From Providencia sneebia DSM 19967 (lineage in GTDB: Bacteria; Pseudomonadota; Gammaproteobacteria; Enterobacterales; Enterobacteriaceae): a stretch of 64,000 nucleotides of DNA. The stretch lies in the NCBI RefSeq assembly GCF_000314895.2, contig NZ_CM001773.1, positions 2,184,461 to 2,248,460 on the forward strand, given 5' to 3'. Positions 9,487 to 18,542 of the stretch are shown here, piece after piece. Position numbers and translations under genes: made by a program. Every line of letters starts with the position of its first letter. Within the stretch, counting starts at the first letter, position 1. The notes beneath the pieces were generated by a model that did not search any database, was not told the DNA's origin, and saw nothing but the letters and a program-made list of their open reading frames with translations.

Positions 9487-11052
9487 ATGCTCGATAATAA
9501 TATGCAAGCGCAATTAAAAGCTTATTTAGAAAGATTAACTAAACCCGTTGAGTTGGTTGCAAATTTAGATGGCAGCAATAAATCAAATGAAATAAAAGAG
9601 CTGCTAAATCAAATTGCATCACTTTCAGATAAAATAACTGTGCGTGAAACACATGATAGTGCGATAAGAACGCCATCATTTTTAATTACCAATCCAGGTG
9701 TTGATAGCGGCGTGCGTTTTGCTGGTTCTCCACTAGGTCACGAATTTACCTCTCTTGTCCTTGCTTTGCTACAAGTGGGTGGTCATCCATCAAAAGAAGC
9801 ACAAGAGTTATTAGATCAAGTGAAAGCCCTTGAAGGGGAATTTCATTTTGAAACTTATTATTCTCTCTCATGCCATAACTGCCCAGATGTTGTACAAGCA
9901 CTAAATTTAATGGCAGTGCTGAATCCAAATATCAGCCATACGGCAATAGATGGTGCATTGTTCCAAAATGAGATTGAAGAACGTAATGTTATGGGCGTCC
10001 CCGCTGTTTTCCTGAATGGAAAAGAGTTTGGTCAAGGCCGTATGACATTAAGTGAAATTGTTAATAAAGTTGATAGCAATGCTGATGCAAGAGCAGCTAA
10101 AGCACTCACTGAGCGTGAACCATTTGAAGTTCTGATTATTGGTAGTGGTCCTGCTGGTGCATCGGCTGCTATTTATACAGCGCGTAAAGGTATTCGCACA
10201 GGTATTATTGGTGAACGATTCGGTGGCCAAGTTATGGACACTGTTGATATTGAAAACTATATTTCAGTTATCAAAACAGAAGGTTCAATTTTTGCTGGGG
10301 CACTGAAAAATCATGTTGATGACTACAGTGTTGATGTCATTGATGGTCAATCTGTAACTAAATTAATCCCTGCTTCTGTAGAAGGTGGATTACACCAAAT
10401 TGAAACAGCTTCCGGCGGCATAATGAAGTCACGCAGTATCATTATCGCGACAGGTGCTCGTTGGCGTAATATGGGTGTACCCGGTGAGGAAGAGTACCGC
10501 ACAAAAGGTGTTACATTCTGCCCACACTGTGATGGTCCATTATTTAAAGGTAAACGTGTTGCTGTTATTGGTGGTGGTAACTCAGGTATCGAAGCTGCAA
10601 TCGACCTAGCAGGTATTGTTGAACATGTCACTGTATTAGAATTCGCTCCAGAACTGAAAGCGGACTCTGTATTGCAAGACAAAGCGCGTAGCATGAATAA
10701 TATTGATATTATTGTGAATGCGCAAACAATGGAAGTGAAGGGCGATGGAAGCAAGATGACTAGCCTAGAATATAAAGATCGAACTAGTGATAGTATGCAT
10801 TCTTTAGAAGTTGCTGGTGCTTTCGTTCAAATTGGTCTTTTACCAAATACAAACTGGTTAGGTGATACTATTGCTCGTAACCGTATTGGTGAGATTGAAG
10901 TGGATGCACGTTGTGAAACCAGTATGAAAGGGATATTTGCGGCGGGTGACTGTACTACAGTTCCGTATAAGCAAATTATTATCTCTGCTGGCGAAGGTGC
11001 TAAAGCCGCACTTAGCGCATTTGATTACCTGATCCGTACAAGTAGCAACTAG
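9487..11052 (+). CDS. ahpF: Alkyl hydroperoxide reductase, flavoprotein subunit AhpF
   Basis: NADH-dependent disulfide reductase that regenerates AhpC. From the ATG at 9487 it has 521 residues, exactly the E. coli length; AAGGGGATC precedes it, so an in-frame upstream start at 9451 is rejected. An N-terminal double-thioredoxin domain carries Cys129-x-x-Cys132 (SCHNCPDVV). The thioredoxin-reductase-like part has the FAD motif GSGPAGAS, the active disulfide CPHC near 345, the NADH motif [10 protein letters not shown] and the C-terminal FAD motif FAAGDCT. It is separated from ahpC by a 210-base gap with a hairpin and ends at a strong terminator. Confidence 0.98.
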   Translation: MLDNNMQAQLKAYLERLTKPVELVANLDGSNKSNEIKELLNQIASLSDKITVRETHDSAIRTPSFLITNPGVDSGVRFAGSPLGHEFTSLVLALLQVGGHPSKEAQELLDQVKALEGEFHFETYYSLSCHNCPDVVQALNLMAVLNPNISHTAIDGALFQNEIEERNVMGVPAVFLNGKEFGQGRMTLSEIVNKVDSNADARAAKALTEREPFEVLIIGSGPAGASAAIYTARKGIRTGIIGERFGGQVMDTVDIENYISVIKTEGSIFAGALKNHVDDYSVDVIDGQSVTKLIPASVEGGLHQIETASGGIMKSRSIIIATGARWRNMGVPGEEEYRTKGVTFCPHCDGPLFKGKRVAVIGGGNSGIEAAIDLAGIVEHVTVLEFAPELKADSVLQDKARSMNNIDIIVNAQTMEVKGDGSKMTSLEYKDRTSDSMHSLEVAGAFVQIGLLPNTNWLGDTIARNRIGEIEVDARCETSMKGIFAAGDCTTVPYKQIIISAGEGAKAALSAFDYLIRTSSN

Positions 11053-11094
11053 AGAAAATAGACAAAATATCTATAAAATCATAATGTTATATTC

Positions 11095-11124
11095 AGAAAG
11101 GCACTCAGAGATGAGTGCCTTTCT
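11095..11124 (+). terminator. Rho-independent terminator after ahpF
   Basis: Perfect 12-bp stem AGAAAGGCACTC/GAGTGCCTTTCT with a six-base loop. The T-run lies inside the 3' arm. Confidence 0.85.
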
Positions 11125-11151
11125 ATATCTAGAGAATCCCGCGCTACGCAT

Positions 11152-11225
11152 GGGGATTACCCCAAACGAATCTGAAAATAGATACTGGAAAAACTCTAAA
11201 GCGGTGGTAAGTTTTAATTGACTAC
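11152..11225 (+). repeat. Interspersed repeat, copy A
   Basis: About 74 bases that recur in inverted orientation at 62018-62091. The shared core includes CCCAAACGAATCTGAAA, ACTCTAAAG and an AAC/AAT-TGACTA end, with scattered substitutions and no long gap. It lies between the ahpF terminator and the end of the SMP-30 gene. No complete reading frame or inverted terminal repeats are visible, so it may be a remnant of a mobile element or a non-autonomous repeat family. Confidence 0.75.
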
Positions 11226-11299
11226 TACGAATAGGTCAGATTACCTTGCTACCTAAGCGTGATATTTAGCTAGTTATATACAATTTATAAAATCAACGC

Positions 11300-12148
11300 T
11301 TATAGCCCTAATGCTCGTTTATAGTCGAGCACCAGCAGTGAGCCTGATTGAGGCCTCGTTTTCAAATGAGTTTCCGATAGCCCAAGTCTCGCTGAGGTGA
11401 TATACAGATAATCTTCATTATCAGCAAAAGTACAGCTTGTCGGTCGATGAACAGGAAGTTGAAAACACCGCTCAATTTCTCCTTCTGGAGATATCCGCGC
11501 AATGGCGGCTCCGTCAAAGAGTACACTTAGAAGAAATCCATGTTTGTCTACAATCAATCCGTCAGGCTTACCTTCTTTGCTATTAATACTTATCACAACC
11601 CTTCTATTACTGACTTTTCCTGAGTGGGGATCCATATCATACCCATAAATTACGCCGCGCCGTGAATCAGTTACGTAAAGAGTTTTCCAATCTAGACTCC
11701 AACTTATTCCATTAATCAACGTGAAACCTGAATCTACAGTATGCCACTTACCATCAGGATCGAAACGATATAAAATTCCGGTTCCCTCTTTTAAATCTTG
11801 GTCAATCAATCCAACCCATAAACGACCAGAAGAATCCAATTTGGCATCGTTGAAGCGAAAATTTTTATGTGCGTGTGGGGCAGTCGCTATCCTTTGTCTT
11901 TTTCCTTTTATATCAATGAGTTCAATGTGACAGCCAATGCCAATAATTAGCTCACCTGTGATTTTTTCCACCACAAAACCCAGAGGGCTAGGTAAGGCAT
12001 ATTCCACATTCTGACTTGTTATCGGATCGAAAAAATTGAGAGAAGCACCAAGAGTATCGACCCATAAAAGCCTTGCTCTTACGGGGCTCCAAATAGGCGA
12101 TTCACCCAATATAGCCTTACTTGCAAAGGCCACTGATATGTTATTCAT
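11300..12148 (-). CDS. SMP-30/gluconolactonase/LRE family hydrolase
   Basis: 282-residue six-bladed beta-propeller enzyme of the SMP-30 family, which hydrolyses sugar lactones or other lactone/ester bonds using a divalent metal. The N-terminal metal-ligand motif is GESPIWSP. Other family motifs are FRFNDAKLDSSGRLWVGL, NGISWSLDWKTLYVTDS (Asn and Asp ligands) and KPDGLIVDKHGF. No signal peptide is seen, so it is cytoplasmic. Its ATG overlaps the TAA of the upstream dehydrogenase gene by one base (TAATG), so the two are translated together. The likely role is hydrolysis of a lactone formed by that dehydrogenase; the sugar or substrate is unknown. Confidence 0.85.
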   Translation of the reverse strand: MNNISVAFASKAILGESPIWSPVRARLLWVDTLGASLNFFDPITSQNVEYALPSPLGFVVEKITGELIIGIGCHIELIDIKGKRQRIATAPHAHKNFRFNDAKLDSSGRLWVGLIDQDLKEGTGILYRFDPDGKWHTVDSGFTLINGISWSLDWKTLYVTDSRRGVIYGYDMDPHSGKVSNRRVVISINSKEGKPDGLIVDKHGFLLSVLFDGAAIARISPEGEIERCFQLPVHRPTSCTFADNEDYLYITSARLGLSETHLKTRPQSGSLLVLDYKRALGL

Positions 12149-13011
12149 TATCGAGGTTCCACGCTAGGAATAGCAATGTATTGCCAGTTTTCCACCATTT
12201 CTTGAATGGTTGATGCCTGAATAGCGCGTAGATTTAGTGGATAATTGACATTTTCGGCTTCCATCATTTTGGTAGCATGAAATTGCCCGTTCGCAGCACG
12301 AAGTATCCATCCTCCTTCAATGCATGCTGCTGAGGCCAAATAGGCTACACCAGGGGCGACTGATGCTGGATATAGATCGGCAGGTTCTTCCTCTATACCC
12401 CACATGCGAGTCTTGGCGACGGGGGATATTGCATTAACGATAATCCCATCGTTTTTACCTTCGTAAGCTAGGACATTCATGATCCCAACTATAGCCATTT
12501 TAGCCGCTGCATAGGATGCTAAACCTTTATGAACATACTGCGGATAGAGAGCTCGACAAGAAGTTGTCATAATAATACGGCCATAGCCAGCCGCTTTCAT
12601 TGTAGGCCAAACAGCCTGTGAGAGCCAAAGCGGTGCCTTAGCCGCGATATCCATCATGTGGTCAAAAGAACTCTCTTTTATCGACTCAATGTCCTCATAA
12701 GCAACCCAACCTGCATTATGGATCAAGGCATCTAACCGACCCGCTACTTTGAGCGCATCGTGACAGAGTTTTTGACACCCTTCTCGTGAGTCAATATTCC
12801 CTATAATAGCTTGTACATTCAATCCTTCTAATCGAAGTGTCTCTGCTGCAAATTCGGCAACCTGAGGATCTGTTCCTTCTCCCAAAGAATTAGCACCAAT
12901 ATCCTGAATCAAAACCATTGCACCAAGCTGGCCGATATAGCGCGCATATGCAAAACCCAATCCTCGGGCAGCACCAGTAATAAGTACAACCTGTCCTTTA
13001 AAATTCACCAT
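12148..13011 (-). CDS. Short-chain dehydrogenase/reductase
   Basis: Classical SDR of 287 residues starting at MVNFKGQ. The frame is open further upstream, but that extension runs antisense into the divergent LysR gene and has no SDR features. The NAD(P)-binding motif is TGAARGLG (12-19), with NAG at 99-101, catalytic Ser151 and Tyr167-x3-Lys171 (YAAAK). Asp37 after the second strand (LIQDIG) suggests NAD preference. Its C-terminal part (about 200-287) is longer and more divergent than usual. It forms a coupled pair with the SMP-30 lactonase and is divergent from a LysR gene, the layout of a small inducible catabolic unit oxidising a hydroxyl compound or sugar to a lactone. Confidence 0.87.
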   Translation of the reverse strand: MVNFKGQVVLITGAARGLGFAYARYIGQLGAMVLIQDIGANSLGEGTDPQVAEFAAETLRLEGLNVQAIIGNIDSREGCQKLCHDALKVAGRLDALIHNAGWVAYEDIESIKESSFDHMMDIAAKAPLWLSQAVWPTMKAAGYGRIIMTTSCRALYPQYVHKGLASYAAAKMAIVGIMNVLAYEGKNDGIIVNAISPVAKTRMWGIEEEPADLYPASVAPGVAYLASAACIEGGWILRAANGQFHATKMMEAENVNYPLNLRAIQASTIQEMVENWQYIAIPSVEPR

Positions 13012-13062
13012 ATCACTTGCACCATTACAATAAATTATTGCATAACAGCTTAGAGTGATTGA

Positions 13063-13113
13063 AATGATATATAAAATACTATTTATATCATTCCATGATA
13101 CATTATTTGTATC
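13063..13113. promoter_or_regulatory. Divergent promoter/operator region with two dyads
   Basis: Between the SDR and LysR genes lie AATGATAT...ATATCATT (13063-13070 with 13085-13092) and GATACA-N5-TGTATC (13097-13102 with 13108-13113). The second dyad fits the interrupted T-N11-A palindromes bound by LysR regulators. Confidence 0.55.
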
Positions 13114-13150
13114 GTAGTTAAGTAAGCTTAATAACAAAATAGGGCGGGAT

Positions 13151-14050
13151 ATGACAACCAAAATTCGAACGCGGATCAGTTTACGTAGTATGGAGCAATT
13201 CATTGCTGTAGCTGAGGAATTACATTTCCATCGTGCTGCGAAACGCCTAAATATGTCACAACCTCCATTAACAAATGCCATACTAAAACTAGAAAAAGAT
13301 CTCGGTGTTACCCTGCTTGAGCGTGGTAATCGAATACTTGGACTCACACTTGCGGGAAAGGTGTTTTTTAGTGAGGCATGTGAAACCATTCGACAGGCTG
13401 AAAAAACGATTATTTCTACGCGGGATGTAGCAGAAGGTCGAACAGGGCTTTTACACTTAGGTTATGTGGGAAGTGCTCTTTATGGTCGGTTGCCCGATAT
13501 TATTCGCGGCTTTAGAGAAAGTCATCCTCAGGTGCGCATTGAGCTACGAGAAGATACAACCTTAGCGCAAGTCACTGCACTTCAGGATGGGAAATTAGAT
13601 ATTGGTGTGTTGCTTCCTCCTCTGGAAAGAGCTGATAGCATCAATTTAATAAATTTCGACAATGATCGATTGTGCATGGCTATCCCCAAAGCGCACCCTC
13701 TCAGTCAATGTTCAGAACTGACCCTTGCTGATCTTGCAAATGAACCTTTCATTTTATGGCCAATGCTTGAAGGACGAGGTTTTCATTTACGCGTTATCCG
13801 CCTTTGTGCTAAAGCAGGATTTGTACCTATGGTCACCCAAGAAGCACATGGGATGCATGCGGTATTATCATTAGTATCCGTTGGGGGTGGGGTATCTATT
13901 GTTCCTCAAAGTATGAGTAATTTTTGTCATGAACAAATTAGCTATCATCCCATATCTGATCCTGAGATTGAATTTGAGTTAGCTATAGGCTACCGACATT
14001 TATCCCCATTGGCTCGCAAATTTATTCATTTTATTCAAGAAGAACGATAA
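13151..14050 (+). CDS. LysR-family transcriptional regulator
   Basis: 299-residue LysR regulator. The N-terminal winged helix-turn-helix spans about residues 10-70 (MEQFIAVAEELHFHRAAKRL, MSQPPLTNAILKLEKDLG), followed by a linker helix and a periplasmic-binding-protein-like effector domain from about 95 (LHLGYVGSALYGRLPDIIRGF). The sequence most resembles the CatR/BenM/CbnR subgroup, which respond to aromatic or dicarboxylic intermediates. It is divergent from the SDR/SMP-30 pair and almost certainly controls it from the dyads in the 139-base gap. The actual inducer is unknown. Confidence 0.9.
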   Translation: MTTKIRTRISLRSMEQFIAVAEELHFHRAAKRLNMSQPPLTNAILKLEKDLGVTLLERGNRILGLTLAGKVFFSEACETIRQAEKTIISTRDVAEGRTGLLHLGYVGSALYGRLPDIIRGFRESHPQVRIELREDTTLAQVTALQDGKLDIGVLLPPLERADSINLINFDNDRLCMAIPKAHPLSQCSELTLADLANEPFILWPMLEGRGFHLRVIRLCAKAGFVPMVTQEAHGMHAVLSLVSVGGGVSIVPQSMSNFCHEQISYHPISDPEIEFELAIGYRHLSPLARKFIHFIQEER

Positions 14051-14099
14051 GGTTTCCGGCTTCCTAAGTATTCTTGGCCCTTATGAAACAGTATAATTG

Positions 14100-14128
14100 C
14101 CCGATAATCGCTATAATTGGTTATCGGG
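14100..14128 (+). terminator. Hairpin after the LysR gene
   Basis: Perfect 8-bp arms CCCGATAA and TTATCGGG with a 13-base loop, about 50 bases after the stop. There is no clear T-run, so this is a possible terminator. Confidence 0.5.
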
Positions 14129-14249
14129 TCATGTTTGACATGGCTCCGCATGACAAAAAGATGAACCTCCACCAGAATGGATAATTATGTTATTAATCCA
14201 TTAGTTATTATTCTGATAAATACCATAAATAAAATTATACAGGCATGAA

Positions 14250-15074
14250 ATGAAGTATATTTTTGAACAAGTTAATGTATTTTCTTCTAAAAAACTCGAT
14301 GGAAATCCCCTCGCGGTTGTTGTTGGAGCTGATAGCTTAACTACTGAACAAATGACTAAATTTGCAAAATGGACAAATTTGAGTGAAACCGTCTTTTTAT
14401 TGCAGCCAACAACACAAGAAGCTGATTACCGCGTAAGGATTTTTACGACTGAAGGAGAACTACCTTTTGCCGGTCATCCTACCTTGGGGAGTTGTTATGT
14501 TTGGCAACAAATATATGGAAAGACACTAGATAAAACTGTTCAAGAATGTGGGTTGGGATTAGTGACAATAAAGAGGGTGAATAATCGCCTTGCATTCAAG
14601 GCTCCACCACTTATTCGTAGTGGTGAAGTTGAACAAAGTGAAAAATTAAAATTATTAAAAGCTTTAGATATCACGGATGAGGATGTTGTTGATTTTCATT
14701 GGTTAGATAATGGTCCGGGTTGGTTAGGTATTGAGCTTAAATCTGTTGATAAGTTATTAAGCATCAAACCAAATTACGCGCAATTACACGGTTATAACAT
14801 CGGTTTATGTGCCATTTATCCAGAAGGTTATGATAAACAGTTAGAAGTCAGAGTTTTTTGCTGTTCAATTGCTGAAGAAGATCCTGTCACGGGAAGTTTT
14901 AACGCAAGTGTCGCTCAATGGTTAATTCCTCAGAAAAAATTACCCGATCACTATATTGCAGGTCAGGGACAATGTGTTTCCAGTAATGGATTAATATATG
15001 TAACTTCGGATGAAGAAGGAATTTGGATTGGCGGCGATGTTATAAATTGTATTAGTGGTACAGTTGAGCTTTAA
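14250..15074 (+). CDS. PhzF-family isomerase/epimerase
   Basis: 274-residue member of the PhzF family, with the diaminopimelate-epimerase double fold. The catalytic glutamate is Glu46 in NLSETVF, equivalent to Glu45 of PhzF. PFAGHPTLG (about 73-81) and DPVTGSFNASVA near 210 are the family's ligand-binding loops. No phenazine genes are near, so it is probably one of the many stand-alone relatives with an unknown small-molecule substrate. AGG lies six bases before the ATG. A terminator follows, so it is monocistronic. Confidence 0.85.
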   Translation: MKYIFEQVNVFSSKKLDGNPLAVVVGADSLTTEQMTKFAKWTNLSETVFLLQPTTQEADYRVRIFTTEGELPFAGHPTLGSCYVWQQIYGKTLDKTVQECGLGLVTIKRVNNRLAFKAPPLIRSGEVEQSEKLKLLKALDITDEDVVDFHWLDNGPGWLGIELKSVDKLLSIKPNYAQLHGYNIGLCAIYPEGYDKQLEVRVFCCSIAEEDPVTGSFNASVAQWLIPQKKLPDHYIAGQGQCVSSNGLIYVTSDEEGIWIGGDVINCISGTVEL

Positions 15075-15076
15075 TT

Positions 15077-15113
15077 ATTATAAGGTTACTGTTTTGTAAC
15101 CTTATAATTTTTT
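15077..15113 (+). terminator. Rho-independent terminator after the PhzF-like gene
   Basis: 13-bp perfect stem ATTATAAGGTTAC/GTAACCTTATAAT followed by six T. It may also serve the converging yebB gene. Confidence 0.88.
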
Positions 15114-15233
15114 CTAGTTCTATAATTAACAGATAATTATGGGTATTTAGCTTTTTCACTTAATTATATTAGACAATTTATACTGTTTTTATTGATGAAA
15201 ATTTTTCAAATACTCTAATACTATTTTAAACTG

Positions 15234-15815
15234 TTAATGAATATCATCATAGTTATGATAAATTAATTTAAGTTGAGGGTGATTCCATAAACTTGCTGGT
15301 GTTACTGTTGCGCGATCCCACGGGATTTGACCAATGAACCATAATTTCCAGAAATTGAGTTTGGCATTAGGATTTTGTCCAAGTAATTCTTGAAACGTTT
15401 CTATCTTACCGATGTTAATTGAAAGTGCAGATTTGTAGATATCAAACACAAACTTAGAACAAAATTGTCTTGATGAATAGTAATCGAAACCAGTGTGATA
15501 AAATTTATGTAATCTTGCTGGAACTTCAGCAATTAATGCTTGCTTTTGCTCATTGGATAGCGGAGTTGCTAAACGACGTACACCATATTGGTGATTCGCA
15601 GAACGCTGGATAAAGCGTGTTAATGTTGTTGTGGTGGATAAGGGAACTCGACTTTCAGCAACGATATAATCTTGCCCATTATGCCCAATAATTATTCCCA
15701 CATGATTACTCCAACATTGTGAGGCAGAGGCAATTTGGCGGAATAATGTGGTACCGATGCAGGTAAAAATAATATCGCCAATTTCATATTGCTGATAATC
15801 CGCTTTATTTTCCAT
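15234..15815 (-). CDS. yebB: YebB family permuted NlpC/P60-like protein
   Basis: Papain-like fold protein of 193 residues, close to E. coli YebB. Shared stretches include [40 protein letters not shown], and [18 protein letters not shown], where the Cys is the likely nucleophile and the NHVG His its partner, in the order of permuted NlpC/P60 enzymes. No signal peptide is seen. The ATG at 15815 is chosen over a GTG at 15827 because GAGGT sits six bases before it. The substrate is unknown in any organism as far as I know; peptide or amide hydrolysis is inferred from the fold. Confidence 0.9.
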   Translation of the reverse strand: MENKADYQQYEIGDIIFTCIGTTLFRQIASASQCWSNHVGIIIGHNGQDYIVAESRVPLSTTTTLTRFIQRSANHQYGVRRLATPLSNEQKQALIAEVPARLHKFYHTGFDYYSSRQFCSKFVFDIYKSALSINIGKIETFQELLGQNPNAKLNFWKLWFIGQIPWDRATVTPASLWNHPQLKLIYHNYDDIH

Positions 15816-15975
15816 CAGATACCTCACTAATATTAAAAAGTCTAAATTATGTGTATTTTATTTTTCATTGAAAATGATTATATAAGATAATGTCATGAAA
15901 TAGAGATGGATAATGTAATATTTAAGTCATTGGTTGAGCTTTTATTTATTATTGATGAAGTGTGTCTCTTTATGA

Positions 15976-17454
15976 TTACAAGTGTTTAATTACGTGACTT
16001 AATGCGATGATATTATTAGTAATATCTGTTTCATTATGAGCTGCATAACCGAATAAAATTGCGTTATTATTCTGACTATTAATACAATAACGAGAAAGCG
16101 GTTGTACGCCAAAACCTAGCTGACGACAAGCAGATATAATATCTTGTAAGTTATATTCAGGTTTTACCCAACATACAGCATGAATACCTGAATCTGTTAA
16201 TTCAACCTCAAAAACATGTGGTAAATAATGTCTAATGGTTTCAATTAATATTAATTGTCGAGAATAACAAATTTTTCGTACCCGTCTGACATGGCGGGCA
16301 TAATGGCCTTCTTGAATAAATTGTGCTAAAGCCGCTTGTTCTAAATAACCAGAATGGCTGTCGCTGTAATATTTAATCATAGTAAAAGCTTCTTGAAGTT
16401 TTTCTGGAACAATTAAAAATCCCAATCGAAAACCTGGGTACATCATCTTAGAAAATGTTCCTGAATAGATAACCCGCTGATATTTATCAAGCCCTTGGAG
16501 TGCTTGTATTGGCTTAGAAAGATAACGAAATTCGCTATTATAATCATCTTCAAAAATCCAAGCATTATTTTGATAAGCCCACTCTAATAGTGCCAATCGA
16601 CGAGGCAAACTTAATGTTGTTCCTAGAGGGAACTGATGAGAAGGTGCTGTATAAATAAATTTTGCATCAGCATGATATTTAGCAGCATAAGCAATATCCA
16701 TGCCCTCATTATCAGAAGGAATTGGTGATATGTTAATGCCCGAAACACTTAAAATTGCTCTGGCACTGTCATAACCAGGGTCATCTAACCATGCGCAATC
16801 GCCTGTTTGTAATAATACTTTAGTGGCTATATTTATCGCTTGTTGTGTACCATTTACAATAATGATTTGGTCTTGATGACAATTTACTCCTCGTGTAGAA
16901 CGAACATAATCAGCTAAAATTTTTTTTAATGGTGGGTATCCTGCGGGGTGGTTATAGTGAGTAATCTCACGTTTAGAACTACGCCAAGCACGCCCAAGAA
17001 TGCGCCCCCATAAATCATGAGGAAATTGGTCAACACATCCGACACCTATATTAAACATTTTATATTGAGATGTGTTAGGTCTCGATTTTTCCCATTGAGT
17101 AGCCAAATTTGTGAGATTTGAGTTGGGATGAAATGTTGTTTGTTGTGATTTAGGAACATGACACATTTTTGTTGGCAATTTAATCACATCATCGGGGCGA
17201 GTTGTGGACACATAAGTTCCAGCCCCTTTTTTAGTAAATAAATAGCCTTCATCTGTTAAACGATCAAAGCCAGCTATAACAGAATTACGTGAGATTGACA
17301 TCATTTCGGCAAAAGCACGGCTTGATGGAAGTTTTGTGCCTGCCGCCAAACGCCCATCTAGAATCGCGTTACGGATCGTGTGATAAACCTTATCTTTAAT
17401 ATAACCGCCATCTAAAAGTAGGTGCGGGAATTGAGCCTGTGATTTTGCTTTCAT
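15976..17454 (-). CDS. MocR/PdxR-type regulator (GntR helix-turn-helix fused to aminotransferase domain)
   Basis: 492-residue regulator. A GntR winged helix-turn-helix occupies about residues 15-85 (AILDGRLAAGTKLPSSRAFAEMM, SRNSVIAGFDRL). After a linker, a fold-type I aminotransferase-like domain carries the PLP lysine in YSGTFSK and the anchoring Asn/Asp in the DDPGYDSAR and FEDDYNSEFR regions. Such proteins sense PLP-amino acid adducts. A GNAT gene diverges 107 bases away, and MocR regulators normally control their divergent neighbour, so that gene is the likely target. Direct repeats typical of the family lie in the gap, one overlapping its own ribosome site. Confidence 0.92.
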   Translation of the reverse strand: MKAKSQAQFPHLLLDGGYIKDKVYHTIRNAILDGRLAAGTKLPSSRAFAEMMSISRNSVIAGFDRLTDEGYLFTKKGAGTYVSTTRPDDVIKLPTKMCHVPKSQQTTFHPNSNLTNLATQWEKSRPNTSQYKMFNIGVGCVDQFPHDLWGRILGRAWRSSKREITHYNHPAGYPPLKKILADYVRSTRGVNCHQDQIIIVNGTQQAINIATKVLLQTGDCAWLDDPGYDSARAILSVSGINISPIPSDNEGMDIAYAAKYHADAKFIYTAPSHQFPLGTTLSLPRRLALLEWAYQNNAWIFEDDYNSEFRYLSKPIQALQGLDKYQRVIYSGTFSKMMYPGFRLGFLIVPEKLQEAFTMIKYYSDSHSGYLEQAALAQFIQEGHYARHVRRVRKICYSRQLILIETIRHYLPHVFEVELTDSGIHAVCWVKPEYNLQDIISACRQLGFGVQPLSRYCINSQNNNAILFGYAAHNETDITNNIIALSHVIKHL

Positions 17455-17455
17455 T

Positions 17456-17490
17456 AAAAGTGGATCCTAAATAAATATTAAAAGTGTATC
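17456..17490. promoter_or_regulatory. Direct-repeat operator for the MocR regulator
   Basis: AAAAGTGGATC (17456-17466) and AAAAGTGTATC (17480-17490) are direct repeats 24 bases apart. AAGTGGA-type direct repeats are the usual operator form of MocR proteins. The first copy abuts the regulator's start codon, implying autorepression as well as control of the divergent GNAT gene. Confidence 0.6.
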
Positions 17491-17561
17491 TTATACAGTT
17501 CCAGATGGACAAGTAATATAACGCTATCAATTGATATGCCTATATTTTAAAAGGAGTTATT

Positions 17562-18020
17562 ATGAATAATAATGAATTAGTTATTGATGTGAAATTAGTA
17601 TCACCTGAGCATTATGCTCAATGGTTAGATTATTGGCTGCAGTACCAAGAATTTTATAAAGTGGAGCTGAGTGAAGAAACAACGTTGAAAACTTGGGAAC
17701 GTTTCTTTGATGATAATGAGCCAATGTATTGTGCAGTTGCATTAGAAGATGGAAAAGTTGTTGGTTTTGTTAATTATCTTTACCATCGTTCTACATGGGC
17801 TAAAAATAATTTCTGTTATCTCGAAGATTTATTTGTTTCACCAGATGTGAGAGGGCGACATATAGGTAAGTGCTTGATTGAATTTGTTCATACTCAAGCT
17901 AAGCAACATGCATGCAATCGTTTATATTGGCATACACAAGAAACTAATTTACGCGGTCAGAGGCTTTATGACTGGGTTGCACAAAAACCAGGTGTTATTG
18001 AATATAGAATGCCGTTGTAA
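17562..18020 (+). CDS. GNAT N-acetyltransferase, probable MocR target
   Basis: 152-residue GNAT protein with motif A in YLEDLFVSPDVRGRHIGKCLIEFV (about 87-110), then NRLYWHTQETNLRGQRLYDWVA. It is distantly related to the GNAT enzyme at 2761 (both have STW..N...YLEDL-V-SPD-RG). A strong ribosome site AAAAGGAGTTATT precedes the ATG. Divergent transcription from the MocR gene suggests an amino-acid-like or amine substrate whose PLP adduct induces it. Terminated by a hairpin at 18074-18100. Confidence 0.85.
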   Translation: MNNNELVIDVKLVSPEHYAQWLDYWLQYQEFYKVELSEETTLKTWERFFDDNEPMYCAVALEDGKVVGFVNYLYHRSTWAKNNFCYLEDLFVSPDVRGRHIGKCLIEFVHTQAKQHACNRLYWHTQETNLRGQRLYDWVAQKPGVIEYRMPL

Positions 18021-18073
18021 ACAATTAATTATTTTTTATTGATATTCATTTAACGTCATTAAATAAAATTATT

Positions 18074-18100
18074 ATGCCGAGATAATTTTATACTCGGCAT
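18074..18100 (+). terminator. Terminator after the GNAT gene
   Basis: Perfect 8-bp arms ATGCCGAG/CTCGGCAT with an 11-base loop, followed by TTAGGTTTT. Confidence 0.65.
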
Positions 18101-18213
18101 TTAGGTTTTAATGTATCGGTTATTAGAAAAATAAAACTTTTTACGATTATATTAAATGAGTCTGATATTTATTAATTCAACAATATCAAAATAATTTAAT
18201 GTCTTCTATGGTT

Positions 18214-18232
18214 ATATAGGTATTACCTATAT
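18214..18232. promoter_or_regulatory. Perfect palindrome resembling half an OxyR site
   Basis: ATATAGGT-ATT-ACCTATAT is a 19-base perfect dyad. It contains ATAG-N7-CTAT with the conserved inner T and A of an OxyR half operator, the same core as upstream of ahpC. It lies between two convergent genes, where no known promoter is expected. Flanking elements match OxyR only weakly. Confidence 0.35.
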
Positions 18233-18299
18233 GTTTATTATAATAAAATTAAATTGCAAATGAGGAGTTTAATAATCAAAAATTAATAATAAATAGAGA

Positions 18300-18542
18300 T
18301 TAACCTTTATTTGATTTGTTTTCTTGTTGACTAAAATAACTTGCTAACTTACTTAATGAGTTAATAGATGATATAGCAACTTCTTTATTTGGATCATGGC
18401 AAAGAGTTAACAGCCGGACGATAGCTTTTTCTTGGTCGATTGTTGATTTATAGTCTCCTAACGCTGATATTGCAGCAACCTTAACATTGTCATTACTGCG
18501 AAAGGTTAGCTCAACAAGTGTACTAATAATTTGTTGTTCCAT
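18300..18542 (-). CDS. Small HEAT-repeat protein
   Basis: 80-residue all-helical protein built of about two HEAT-like repeats: VELTFRSNDNVKVAAISALGDY and LTLCHDPNKEVAISSINSLSKL share the hydrophobic/Asp-Pro-x-x-x-V-x-x-A-A pattern. Such repeats usually mediate protein-protein contact. The ATG at 18542 is preferred over the GTG at 18554 because GTGAGG stands just before it. No signal peptide or membrane segment. The partner is unknown; the gene stands alone between two intergenic stretches. Confidence 0.7.
   Translation of the reverse strand: MEQQIISTLVELTFRSNDNVKVAAISALGDYKSTIDQEKAIVRLLTLCHDPNKEVAISSINSLSKLASYFSQQENKSNKG

Noticed and set aside
13012..13389. N-terminal extension of the SDR frame to 413 residues
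   Set aside because: It runs antisense through the LysR gene, has no SDR features, and MVNFKGQ at 13011 is the natural SDR start.
15865..15900. Fur box between yebB and the MocR gene
   Set aside because: Only GAAAATGATTAT resembles the consensus; too weak in AT-rich DNA and not placed before a start.
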